Positions 9,183 through 16,756 of a stretch of 25,210 nt of DNA are shown here, in pieces; position 1 is the first letter of the stretch; the number at the start of each line of letters is the position of its first letter. A model generated the notes under the pieces. The model made no database searches. It was not told the origin of the DNA and saw only the letters and a program-made list of their open reading frames with translations. The position numbers and the translations under genes are program-made. Source of the stretch: Flemingiibacterium sp045636265 (GTDB lineage: Bacteria > Bacillota > Clostridia > Oscillospirales > CAG-272); assembly GCA_045636265.1 (NCBI GenBank), contig JAZTXD010000137.1, positions 1 through 25,210 on the forward strand. Direction: 5' to 3'.

Positions 9183-10118
9183 TTATCCGTGTATATCGTG
9201 GAGCAGTACAAAGCGTATGCCGTCTTTGTTTGCGCGAACAACGCAGGTTCCCATTTTATCGGTGCGGAGTATGTTTTCGCATCCGGCGAGCTCAAGTCTG
9301 CGCAGTACCTCACCGCGCGGATGACCGTAGTCATTGCCTTTGGCACAGGATGCCGAAGCCATATACGGAGACACCGCATCAAGAAAATGCTTTGTGGAGG
9401 ATGTATCGCTTCCGTGATGAGCGAGCTTCAGAAATTCGCAGTCGAGCACATCCTCACCGTATATATCAAGCAGAGTGTATTCCACATTTTCGCTTATATC
9501 GCCGGTGAAGAGAAAATCCATTTCTCCGAACGTGATCTTGAGCACAAGACTGTTGTCGTTTGTTATGTAAGTGCCGTCACCTGCATGAAGGACGGTTATC
9601 GTAATTTCGCCGAGAGAATACACATCGCCCATATTTGCATATTGCGGGGTGATTCCCCAGGCAGAGGCATAATAGATGAGGCGCTCAAGCATGGAATTGC
9701 TTTCCTCTGTTCGCGGCAGAATAAAATTTTCTACCTTGAAATTCTGCACCACCATATCTGCTCCGCCGATGTGGTCGCTATGAGCATGAGAGCAGAAAAA
9801 GTAGTCTATTTTCTCAATACCGCAGTAGTTAAGGTGCTCACGCAGATCATATTCTCTTTCGCTGATGCCTGCATCGATCAGAATGTTTCCGTACGCTGAC
9901 CGTATCAGCGCGCAGTCACCCTGACCGATGTCGATAATGTGCAGTTCTATTTCGCCTTCAGCCGGCTGGTTTGAATAAATGCTTGTATAGTAAAGCGTGT
10001 TTTGAAAACGCGTCACGCTTCCCCAAAGGCTTCCGCCGGTGAATATGAAAATAATAATTATGACTGCAACGAGGATTGGCGTTGCGAGTGAACGCGGCCC
10101 TTTATGCGCTCTTGCCAT
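9183..10118 (-). CDS. ComEC/Rec2-like metallo-beta-lactamase-fold protein, membrane-anchored
   Basis: A 311-residue protein with one N-terminal membrane helix (about 13-28) and a metallo-beta-lactamase-fold domain facing outward. The metal-binding motif is HAHSDH (H111, H113, D115, H116), with further ligands at FTGD (D207) and AHHGS (H234/H235). HIIDIGQGDCALIRS and the late GHP (about 265-267) are typical of the hydrolase domain found at the C-terminus of ComEC, and of stand-alone relatives. ComEC-type domains are proposed nucleases that degrade the non-transported DNA strand. The polytopic ComEC channel is absent here, so a role in DNA uptake is only inference. The ATG follows the tex stop codon after one base (TGAtATG), indicating translational coupling. 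It is the last gene of a four-gene operon. Confidence 0.85.
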   Translation of the reverse strand: MARAHKGPRSLATPILVAVIIIIFIFTGGSLWGSVTRFQNTLYYTSIYSNQPAEGEIELHIIDIGQGDCALIRSAYGNILIDAGISEREYDLREHLNYCGIEKIDYFFCSHAHSDHIGGADMVVQNFKVENFILPRTEESNSMLERLIYYASAWGITPQYANMGDVYSLGEITITVLHAGDGTYITNDNSLVLKITFGEMDFLFTGDISENVEYTLLDIYGEDVLDCEFLKLAHHGSDTSSTKHFLDAVSPYMASASCAKGNDYGHPRGEVLRRLELAGCENILRTDKMGTCVVRANKDGIRFVLLHDIHG

Positions 10119-10119
10119 A

Positions 10120-12270
10120 TCAGAACTTCATGGTGAGGGATATTCTGTTTTTCTTAAGGTCAACGCCCTTGATTTTAACCTGCACCACATCTCCTACGGA
10201 TAATTTTTCGCTGGGGTGCTTTATATACTGCTCGCATATTTCCGAGATGTGCACAAGACCGTCATGGTGCACTCCGATGTCAACGAACGCACCGAAGTCG
10301 ATTACGTTGCGAACAGTTCCGGTGAGAATCATGTCGGGCTTTAAGTCTGCGATGTCGAGAATATCGTCACGCAGTACCGTCTGCGGCAAGCTGTCGCGCA
10401 CGTCGCGTCCGGGCTTTTCAAGCTCGCCGATTATATCGTTAAGCGTAGGCTCGCCGACCTCAAGCTCGGCGCACACATTCTTTATTCCGTGGGACATTAC
10501 CTTCTCGCGAAGTCCCGCAAGACGGGAAGCACGAACGTCGTCCTCGCTGTATCCGAATTTTTTGAGAAGTTCTGCTGCGACCTTGTAGCTTTCGGGGTGT
10601 ACTCCCGTGCAGTCGAGTATCTCATCCGATCCGGATACACGAAGGAATCCCGCGCACTGCTCAAACGCCTTGTCACCGATACGGGGAACCTTCTTTATCT
10701 GGGCGCGCGATTTGAACTCGCCGTTCTCCTCGCGGTATTTTACGATATTCTTTGCCGAGGTTGCATTTATTCCGGCAACGTAGGAAAGCAGGGAATAGGA
10801 AGCGGTGTTTATATCAACACCGACGGTGTTTACGCAGTCCTCGACAACTCCGCCGAGTGCTTCGTCAAGTCTTGTCGGCTTCATGTCGTGCTGATACTGA
10901 CCGACGCCGATAGCTTTGGGATCGATCTTAACAAGCTCGGCAAGCGGATCCTGCAAACGTCTTGCAATGGAAATTGCACTTCTCTGCATAACGTCATAAT
11001 CCGGGAACTCCTCAGTTGCCTGCTTGGATGCCGAGTAAACGGACGCACCGGCCTCGCTGATAACGGCGTATTTTACATCTGTGTCGGTTTCCTTGAGGGT
11101 TTCGGCGATGAATATTTCACTTTCCTTTGAAGCGGTTCCGTTGCCGATTGCGATAACGCCGACGTTGTGCGCGGCGATAAGACGCTTTACGATGCGCTTT
11201 GACTCATCGGTGCGCGACTGCGGCTTCATCGGGTAGATAACAGCTGTGTCGAGAACCTTACCGGTTTTATCAACAACCGCAAGCTTGCATCCGTTGCGGT
11301 AGCCGGGGTCATAACCGAGCACGGTCTTGCCCTTAAGAGGTGCCTGCATGAGAAGATTTTTGAGGTTTACCTCAAACACCTTGAGCGCACCCTCACATGC
11401 ATCGTCGAACATTGATGAACGAATCTCGCGCTCAATGGACGGTGCGATAAGGCGGTCATAGCTGTCAACTATAGCGCGTTCCATATATTCTTTTGCGGGG
11501 CTGTCGCCTTTTTTGAGAAGCTTTAAGTAGAGGCGTTCAAGTATCACATTTGCAGGAACGCTCACGCTCACTTTGAGAAATTCCTCTTTCTCTCCGCGGT
11601 TCAGCGCGAGTATGCGGTGACCGGGGAGACGGCGAAGCGGCTCGTTGTATTCGTAGTACTGTGCGTAAACCGAATCCTCTTCCTTTGCGGCGGTGGATAC
11701 GATCTCGCCGTTTGAGAATGTGAGCGCACGGATGGTTTTTCTGAGTTCGGCATTGTCCGAAATATCTTCGGCGATGATATCGCATGCGCCGTTAAACGCA
11801 TCCTCCACTGTTTCAACGCCCTTCTCGGCATCAACAAGCGATGCGGCAAGCTCATCAAGCGTGGGCGAATATGACGCTTCCTGCGCGAGTATCGCCTCGG
11901 CAAGCGGCTCGAGTCCGCGCTCGCGTGCAACGGAAGCGCGTGTCTTACGCTTCGGACGGTATGGACGGTAAATGTCCTCAACCTCTGTGAGAATTGCTGC
12001 TGCGGCGAGGGCAGCCTCGATTTCGGGAGTCATTTTGCCTTGTTCGCTGATAAGTGCGTGAACTTCCGCCTTGCGTGCTTCGAGATTGCGAAGGTATGTA
12101 AGGCGCTCGGAAAGGTCACGCAACTTCTCGTCGTCGAGTGAGCCGGTAACTTCCTTTCTGTAGCGCGCGATGAACGGAATGGTGTTTCCGTCGTCAATAA
12201 GCGCAACAGTGTTTTTTACCTGCTCAACCTGAAGATTAAGCTCTGCGGCGAGCTGTGAGATTATATCCAT
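10120..12270 (-). CDS. tex: Tex family RNA-binding transcription accessory protein
   Basis: Tex is a conserved cytosolic nucleic-acid-binding protein, related to eukaryotic Spt6, that affects transcription and RNA turnover. The 716-residue length is typical. Domain order: N-terminal helical Tex region (IPFIARYRKEVTG, YRPYRPKRKTRA), a YqgF/RNase-H-like core (VLGYDPGYRNGCKLAVVD), helix-hairpin-helix repeats (NTASYSLLSYVAGI; RIGDKAFEQCAGFLRV), and a C-terminal S1 RNA-binding domain (about 645-716: GTVRNVIDFGAFVDIG to NRISLTMKF). The ATG has the ribosome binding site AAAGGAAA. It lies 20 bases after the pseudouridine synthase and is coupled to the following metallo-beta-lactamase gene. Confidence 0.96.
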   Translation of the reverse strand: MDIISQLAAELNLQVEQVKNTVALIDDGNTIPFIARYRKEVTGSLDDEKLRDLSERLTYLRNLEARKAEVHALISEQGKMTPEIEAALAAAAILTEVEDIYRPYRPKRKTRASVARERGLEPLAEAILAQEASYSPTLDELAASLVDAEKGVETVEDAFNGACDIIAEDISDNAELRKTIRALTFSNGEIVSTAAKEEDSVYAQYYEYNEPLRRLPGHRILALNRGEKEEFLKVSVSVPANVILERLYLKLLKKGDSPAKEYMERAIVDSYDRLIAPSIEREIRSSMFDDACEGALKVFEVNLKNLLMQAPLKGKTVLGYDPGYRNGCKLAVVDKTGKVLDTAVIYPMKPQSRTDESKRIVKRLIAAHNVGVIAIGNGTASKESEIFIAETLKETDTDVKYAVISEAGASVYSASKQATEEFPDYDVMQRSAISIARRLQDPLAELVKIDPKAIGVGQYQHDMKPTRLDEALGGVVEDCVNTVGVDINTASYSLLSYVAGINATSAKNIVKYREENGEFKSRAQIKKVPRIGDKAFEQCAGFLRVSGSDEILDCTGVHPESYKVAAELLKKFGYSEDDVRASRLAGLREKVMSHGIKNVCAELEVGEPTLNDIIGELEKPGRDVRDSLPQTVLRDDILDIADLKPDMILTGTVRNVIDFGAFVDIGVHHDGLVHISEICEQYIKHPSEKLSVGDVVQVKIKGVDLKKNRISLTMKF

Positions 12271-12290
12271 GTGTATATTTTCCTTTCGTA

Positions 12291-12998
12291 TTATGCTAAA
12301 AATGAGCGCAGATGCGCTTCTTCGTCGCTTGTGAGCTCACGCCACTGTCCTCGCTCGAGGGAAGTGTCAAGCGGGATACCGGCGAACTCAACGCGCTCAA
12401 GATAAACAACCTTGTTGCACACCGCTTCAAGCATGCGCTTGACCTGGTGGAATTTGCCCTCGGTGATAGTGAGATAACCTGACATTTTGTCCTCGCAAAG
12501 CGTGAGCTTAGCAGGCTTTGTAAGCTCGCCGTCGATAGTGACGCCGCTTTCCAGACGCTTGTGATCTTCCTCGGTCACAATTCGCTCTGCTTTGAAGTAG
12601 TATACCTTTGATACGTGATATTTCGGAGAGAGAAGTCTGTGACAAAGCTCGCCGTCGTTGGTGAGAATGAGAAGTCCCAGCGTGTTTTTATCAAGCCTTC
12701 CGCATGGAAAAAGCCCAAGACGCTGTTCGCGCTCTCCGAGAAGCTCGAGCACACACCGCTCGCGTATGTCATCGGTGGCGGAAATATAGCCCTCAGGCTT
12801 ATTGAGCATGATATAAGTGAATTTCTTGTATTCCACACGCCGCCCGAGATACGTTATAACGTTTTTGTCGGGATCGATGTGCGTGTCAGCCGCCTTTACG
12901 GGAACTCCGTCGATGCATATAGCGCCGGATTTTGCGGCTTTTCTGGTTTCGGTTCGGGAAAGAAGTCCCATTTCCGAGAAAAATTTGTCTATTCTCAT
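12291..12998 (-). CDS. RsuA/RluB/RluE/RluF-family rRNA pseudouridine synthase
   Basis: Isomerises a specific uridine in rRNA to pseudouridine. The 235-residue length and RsuA-like compact build suggest a 16S U516-type enzyme, though the exact target cannot be read from sequence. It has an N-terminal S4 RNA-binding domain (MRIDKFFSEMGLLSRTETRK, residues 1-55), then the catalytic domain with FPCGRLDKNTLGLLILTNDG, in which D103 is the catalytic aspartate, and the C-terminal EGKFHQVKRMLEAV motif. The ATG overlaps the stop of the upstream proline-rich gene by four bases (ATGA), so the two are translationally coupled. It is second in the operon ahead of tex. Confidence 0.93.
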   Translation of the reverse strand: MRIDKFFSEMGLLSRTETRKAAKSGAICIDGVPVKAADTHIDPDKNVITYLGRRVEYKKFTYIMLNKPEGYISATDDIRERCVLELLGEREQRLGLFPCGRLDKNTLGLLILTNDGELCHRLLSPKYHVSKVYYFKAERIVTEEDHKRLESGVTIDGELTKPAKLTLCEDKMSGYLTITEGKFHQVKRMLEAVCNKVVYLERVEFAGIPLDTSLERGQWRELTSDEEAHLRSFLA

Positions 12999-13402
12999 GC
13001 GAAGAGCGATATCAAAGCGTTGCAGACAATTATCGCCGCGATTCCAAAGAGCACGAGCGAAATCGTGAAGGAAAGAAGAAAGTCTTTAAGCTTTGAATAG
13101 TCTTTTTTCTGTTTTGCCTTGCCTTTTGGCTTTTTTGCAGAAGGCGCGTTTTTCTGCGGTCCCTTTATCGGGCGAAGCTGTTCCGCTGACGCGCGCGGCG
13201 GCATGGGACGTGAGGGGTATCCGTTTGGGCGGATATTTCCGGCAGGTGGATTTGCCCTTGGCATTTGCTGCATACGCGGCGGAATGCTTTGCTGTGTGTA
13301 CTGTGCCGGGCGGTTATACGGTGCCGCAGATTGCCTTGGCGGCATCTGATTTGGCCGGCTTGTCGGGGGGGACTGCCTCTCGTGCATCGGAATATTTGCC
13401 AT
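12995..13402 (-). CDS. Proline/arginine/glutamine-rich tail-anchored membrane protein
   Basis: A 135-residue protein I do not recognise. Residues 1-80 are a low-complexity, Pro/Gln/Met/Arg-rich, presumably disordered and basic region with repeated PPR, RPAQ and MPP-like patches. Residues 80-107 are a Lys-rich stretch (SAKKPKGKAKQKKDYSK). A single hydrophobic helix follows (about 110-133, FLLSFTISLVLFGIAAIIV...) just before the C-terminus, giving a tail-anchored topology with the basic part in the cytoplasm. The ATG at 13402 has GGAGG upstream, and the end overlaps the pseudouridine synthase start by four bases. Coding is supported by that overlap, the strong ribosome binding site and the promoter. 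Function unknown; RNA or membrane association is a guess from its charge and neighbours. Confidence 0.75.
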   Translation of the reverse strand: MANIPMHERQSPPTSRPNQMPPRQSAAPYNRPAQYTQQSIPPRMQQMPRANPPAGNIRPNGYPSRPMPPRASAEQLRPIKGPQKNAPSAKKPKGKAKQKKDYSKLKDFLLSFTISLVLFGIAAIIVCNALISLFA

Positions 13403-13478
13403 ACAGCGCTTACCTCCATAAGTGATGAAATCAGTAACACGTTTGTGCTTGCAAGCGTATTATTGACCGTATGTATAT

Positions 13479-13507
13479 ATTTTATCATATAATGGCACAA
13501 AAGTAAA
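13479..13507 (-). promoter_or_regulatory. Promoter of the proline-rich / pseudouridine synthase / tex operon
   Basis: On the minus strand TTTACT (13507-13502) and TAAAAT (13484-13479) are 17 bases apart, with TGA before the -10 (extended). The 5' leader of about 70 bases includes a 10-bp palindrome GCTTGCAAGC (13447-13456). Confidence 0.6.
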
Positions 13508-13600
13508 GCAAAGTAAGAAAATTTTATCACACTGACGGGAAAAAAGCCTCGGTTTATATGAAATATCGGCAAAATTACCCTTATTTTTTTCGAAAAAGGC

Positions 13601-13629
13601 TTGCAATCGCCGGGATTTTGTGTTATAAT
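13601..13629 (+). promoter_or_regulatory. Sigma-A promoter for rplS
   Basis: TTGCAA (13601-13606) and TATAAT (13624-13629) are 17 bases apart: 10 of 12 consensus matches, as expected for a ribosomal protein gene. It leaves a leader of about 95 bases before the rplS ATG. Confidence 0.85.
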
Positions 13630-13639
13630 ATATAGGCTG

Positions 13640-13715
13640 TGTGTCCTCTTGGACAATGCGGCGAGGACGGTCCGCTGCGAACGCTCTGCATGAACGCCCT
13701 CTATCACTTAATATT
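13640..13715 (+). ncRNA. Probable ribosomal protein L19 leader (autoregulatory 5' UTR)
   Basis: The structured leader upstream of rplS starts near the predicted transcript start. GTCCTC (13643-13648) can pair perfectly with GAGGAC (13663-13668). Inside and downstream, GGAC (13651-13654) and GCGG (13658-13661) can pair with GTCC (13670-13673) and CCGC (13672-13675), so alternative folds exist. Two direct GAACGC copies (13678-13683 and 13692-13697) follow. L19 leaders in Firmicutes are known to occupy this position and are thought to bind L19 for feedback. The assignment rests on position and pairing, not a covariance search. Confidence 0.6.
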
Positions 13716-13733
13716 TTTAAGGAGGAAGCCACA

Positions 13734-14075
13734 ATGGATTTATTAAAGGCTTTTACAAATGAGCAGCTCAAGGAAAACGCTCCTGTGCTCAACGTTGGTG
13801 ACACTGTTAAGATTCACAACAAGATCAAAGAGGGTAACAGAGAAAGAATTCAGATGTTCGAAGGTACCATCATTGCAAAGAACGGCGGCGGAATTTCCGA
13901 AACCTTCACCGTAAGACGCGTTGCGTCCGGCGTTGGCGTTGAGAAGACCTTCCCGGTACATTCTCCCAACGTTGAAAAGGTTGAGATCATCAGACGCGGT
14001 AAGGTAAGACGCGCTAAGCTGTACTATCTGCGCGACAGAGTGGGCAAGAGCTCCAAGGTTAAGGAACAGCTTTAA
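13734..14075 (+). CDS. rplS: 50S ribosomal protein L19 (bL19)
   Basis: A structural protein at the 30S-50S interface. At 113 residues it has the usual bL19 length. Recognisable are the family motifs GDTVKIHNKIKEGNRERIQ, FEGTIIAKNGGG, the ETFTVRRVASGVGVEKTFP core, HSPNVEKVEIIRRGKVRRAKLYYLR and a basic C-terminal KSSKVKEQL. The start at 13734 is chosen because AAGGAGG lies immediately upstream. The open frame extends back to 13641, but that part covers the leader RNA and is not translated in this model. It is transcribed alone: its own promoter, probable L19 leader and terminator flank it. The usual rimM/trmD neighbours are absent. Confidence 0.98.
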   Translation: MDLLKAFTNEQLKENAPVLNVGDTVKIHNKIKEGNRERIQMFEGTIIAKNGGGISETFTVRRVASGVGVEKTFPVHSPNVEKVEIIRRGKVRRAKLYYLRDRVGKSSKVKEQL

Positions 14076-14098
14076 TCGCACACAAACAAAGACAAAAC

Positions 14099-14127
14099 AG
14101 GATGCCGTGAGGCATCCTTTTTGTTTT
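14099..14127 (+). terminator. rplS terminator
   Basis: A perfect 8-bp stem AGGATGCC (14099-14106) / GGCATCCT (14111-14118) with a GTGA tetraloop, followed by TTTTGTTTT. It starts 24 bases after the stop codon. Confidence 0.93.
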
Positions 14128-14180
14128 GCAAAAATATGCAATATATTTTATGAAAAATCACAATTTTTTAAAAATAACGA

Positions 14181-14209
14181 TTGATTTTTGTGTCGAATTA
14201 TGATATAAT
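14181..14209 (+). promoter_or_regulatory. Promoter for the exported glycosidase-like protein
   Basis: TTGATT (14181-14186) and TATAAT (14204-14209) are 17 bases apart. The ATG at 14253 is 43 bases downstream with a CGGAG ribosome binding site. Confidence 0.8.
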
Positions 14210-14252
14210 ATCAGTAAATATATAAAAATACACAGATTCGGAGATTTTTTTC

Positions 14253-16715
14253 ATGAACAGATTCAGAATAAAATTCAAAAGTCCGATTTTTATTATAGCA
14301 TCACTTATCACGGCTGTGATGATTTTCTGCATGTTTCCCACGGCTGTTTTGGCTGATGGCGGAGATGTGAGTGAGATAACGTCAGTAACTCTCAACAAGA
14401 AGAAAACGGAGCTTACCCTCGAAATATCGCTTGCGAAGGATTACGTGAAAGAAAACAAATCCGCAAACGTACATATTTTTGAAATTCTTCCGTATCAGTC
14501 GGAAAACGATATAAATTCGCTGGCACCGGTGAAATCGGCTAAAGTCGGCGAAAAGATGACAGTTAAGCTCCCGTTTGTCAACGGAAATATGAACCGTCTG
14601 TATTCAAAATTTGTTGTTGCCGAGAAAGTTGCCGACGGTTCATTCCGTGCAGTTACAAATGCGAGATATATCGATAACACAAGTATGCTTGCTGAAAATA
14701 CCGAAGCATTTCCCGAAAAAAGCTCGAAAAAGGGTTTGCTTGTCGAAAACTTCTCCGATGCACAGCAGCTTGGCGTGGCGCATACCATAATCGATGTGCC
14801 GATAAACGAATACATGCTTTGGGAAAACAGTGATGACGCGCTGTCGTTCATATACAACGCGCAGACATTTTACGTGAGAAAATCGAAGATGGCGCTTCTT
14901 GACCACCGTGTCAAGACCTATACTGATGCCGGCATAAATGTATATTTCAACATCATCCTTACAGAACCTTATGACCTGCCGCATGCACTTTTCGGTGAAC
15001 TGTACGGTGACCTCACTTCTCCCGAGGCTTCGCAGTATGCGATAAACGCAAACAGCGAAACGGGAATGAAGCTGTTCCAGGCGTTCGTGGACTATCTCGC
15101 GGCACACTACACAAGGGCTGACCGCGCATACGGATTTGTTCCGGCTATGATTCTCGGTTTTGAAGTGAACTCAACCTGGACATGGAACAATTTAGCACTT
15201 ACCGATATCGAAAGTCAGGTGGATGCCTACATCGCGGCACTGCGTGTTCTTTACACTGCTATGACATCTCACTACAGCGAGGGGCGCGTATATATCTCGC
15301 TTGGCAACAATTTCTGTGCCGGTGTGAGCGGCCCCGACGGGGATATTCACCCCGACTACGGATATCCCGCGAAGGATTATCTTGATCTGTTCGCGACGAA
15401 GATTAAGGAGTGCGGCGATATTCCGTGGGGACTTGCCGTAAATCCCTATCCGTCAGACAGAGCACTTATCGAATACTGGAGCGATTCTTCGGCAAGGGAT
15501 GCGTTTGAAACTTCGTTCATCACCATGAAGAATATCGGCACACTCACCAGATATATGCACGATCAAAGCCTTCTGTATATGTCCGAGCCGAGAAGTGTTA
15601 TTATCTCCGAGTTTGCAATACCCGGTAATCCCGAGAGTGACGGCGAAATGACCATGCAGGCTGCGGCGTATGCACTTGCTTACTACACTGCGGCACAGAA
15701 TGAAGACATTGATGCATTCATCTACGGCACACATGCGGACAGTATCGATGAGGGTAATTTCTGCGGACTGTGGACGGAACAGAACCCTGCCGCAAAAAAA
15801 CCGATATACAATGTTTTCTCGCTTATCGACACAGCCGAAAGCGAAAATGCCACGGCGTTTGTGAAGCAGACTGCCGGAAACGGAGCATACAATCTTTTCA
15901 TGCCCGAAAATGTCGACTATAAGTCTTTTGATAAGCGCACTGTCGTTCCGGCAGTAAGCGCACATTCAACGGATTTTGACAGAGGCTACAAGGATAAGAA
16001 AATCCTTGACCTCACAGCAGGAAGCCTTCAGTCGTTCTATCCGTCCGACGGCACGGAGTATGTTGAGCTTCGTCCGTTTGGAGATGGCACAAAGACTATG
16101 CTTTATGCAAAGGTTGGAGCTGTGCCCACAGAGTATAAGGGAATAAGCAACACGTCATTCGCTCCCGGAGCTTTTGAAAATGCACACTACATCACTCTTA
16201 GAATAATGGCAGATACTCCGGCGGGAGCTGATACAGTCAGCGTTATGCTCCGACTCCAGAACGACGGCGACGGAGTGAACAATGCTGTTATATACGAGGG
16301 TGAGGTTACGCTCAAAGCTAACGCGTGGACCGATGTAAGCTTCAAGATAAAAGATTTCTCAAATGAAATAGGCGGAAATGTTGATTTGATGAAGCTGTGG
16401 GTGCGTACCGCCGACAGTAATCCCCCGGAGGGAGAATACGGTCTTTGGCTTGAGAATGTAACTATCCACACAAAAGGCGGCATGTCCGTTATCGGTTGGA
16501 TATTTACGATACTTCTGATATTTATACTGCTTATCGTGGTGGCGTACGCGGCACTTGTTGTGCGTGCGCAGATGATAAGAAAGAAGCGTAGAGCGGCAGC
16601 GGCGGCTCGCAGACGTGAAGCTCTGCGTCAGCAGCAGATGTCGCAGACACGTACTATGTATCCTCCGCAGTACACCGGACAGATTCCGCGTAACAACAAC
16701 AATCAAATGAGATAA
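14253..16715 (+). CDS. Exported, C-terminally membrane-anchored DUF5722-like protein, putative glycoside hydrolase
   Basis: An 820-residue protein. A signal peptide (cleavage probably near VLA-DGG, residue 34) is followed by a beta-rich domain (about 40-145), a large alpha/beta domain (about 155-540), a second beta-sandwich-like domain (about 560-740) resembling a carbohydrate-binding module, one membrane helix (about 746-769), and a 50-residue Arg/Ala/Gln-rich cytoplasmic tail. The central domain matches what I recall of DUF5722 (KKGLLVEN.SDAQQLGVAH). Two glutamates sit where clan GH-A (beta/alpha)8 glycosidases place acid/base and nucleophile: E304 in LGFEVNSTW and E453 in VIISEFAIPG. NPYPSD between them also resembles glycosidase barrels. 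A surface polysaccharide-cleaving or -binding role is inferred; the substrate is unknown. It stands alone between a promoter and a terminator. Confidence 0.8.
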   Translation: MNRFRIKFKSPIFIIASLITAVMIFCMFPTAVLADGGDVSEITSVTLNKKKTELTLEISLAKDYVKENKSANVHIFEILPYQSENDINSLAPVKSAKVGEKMTVKLPFVNGNMNRLYSKFVVAEKVADGSFRAVTNARYIDNTSMLAENTEAFPEKSSKKGLLVENFSDAQQLGVAHTIIDVPINEYMLWENSDDALSFIYNAQTFYVRKSKMALLDHRVKTYTDAGINVYFNIILTEPYDLPHALFGELYGDLTSPEASQYAINANSETGMKLFQAFVDYLAAHYTRADRAYGFVPAMILGFEVNSTWTWNNLALTDIESQVDAYIAALRVLYTAMTSHYSEGRVYISLGNNFCAGVSGPDGDIHPDYGYPAKDYLDLFATKIKECGDIPWGLAVNPYPSDRALIEYWSDSSARDAFETSFITMKNIGTLTRYMHDQSLLYMSEPRSVIISEFAIPGNPESDGEMTMQAAAYALAYYTAAQNEDIDAFIYGTHADSIDEGNFCGLWTEQNPAAKKPIYNVFSLIDTAESENATAFVKQTAGNGAYNLFMPENVDYKSFDKRTVVPAVSAHSTDFDRGYKDKKILDLTAGSLQSFYPSDGTEYVELRPFGDGTKTMLYAKVGAVPTEYKGISNTSFAPGAFENAHYITLRIMADTPAGADTVSVMLRLQNDGDGVNNAVIYEGEVTLKANAWTDVSFKIKDFSNEIGGNVDLMKLWVRTADSNPPEGEYGLWLENVTIHTKGGMSVIGWIFTILLIFILLIVVAYAALVVRAQMIRKKRRAAAAARRREALRQQQMSQTRTMYPPQYTGQIPRNNNNQMR

Positions 16716-16720
16716 GCAAA

Positions 16721-16749
16721 CGCCCCATACCGTTTGGTATGGGGCGCTA
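16721..16749 (+). terminator. Strong terminator between converging genes
   Basis: A perfect 11-bp stem CGCCCCATACC (16721-16731) / GGTATGGGGCG (16735-16745) with a 3-base loop. On the plus strand CTATCTGTTTTT follows. It also sits just past the stop of the minus-strand gene ending at 16757, so it may serve both, although the minus-strand T tract is poor. Confidence 0.88.
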
Positions 16750-16756
16750 TCTGTTT

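Noticed and set aside
9183..13402. The MBL-tex-pseudouridine synthase group as a novel defence system
   Set aside because: tex and the pseudouridine synthase are widespread housekeeping genes, and nothing around them has a nuclease-plus-sensor layout or signs of transfer.
13641..13733. A 31-residue N-terminal extension of L19
   Set aside because: The region is the structured mRNA leader; the conserved L19 protein starts after AAGGAGG at 13734.
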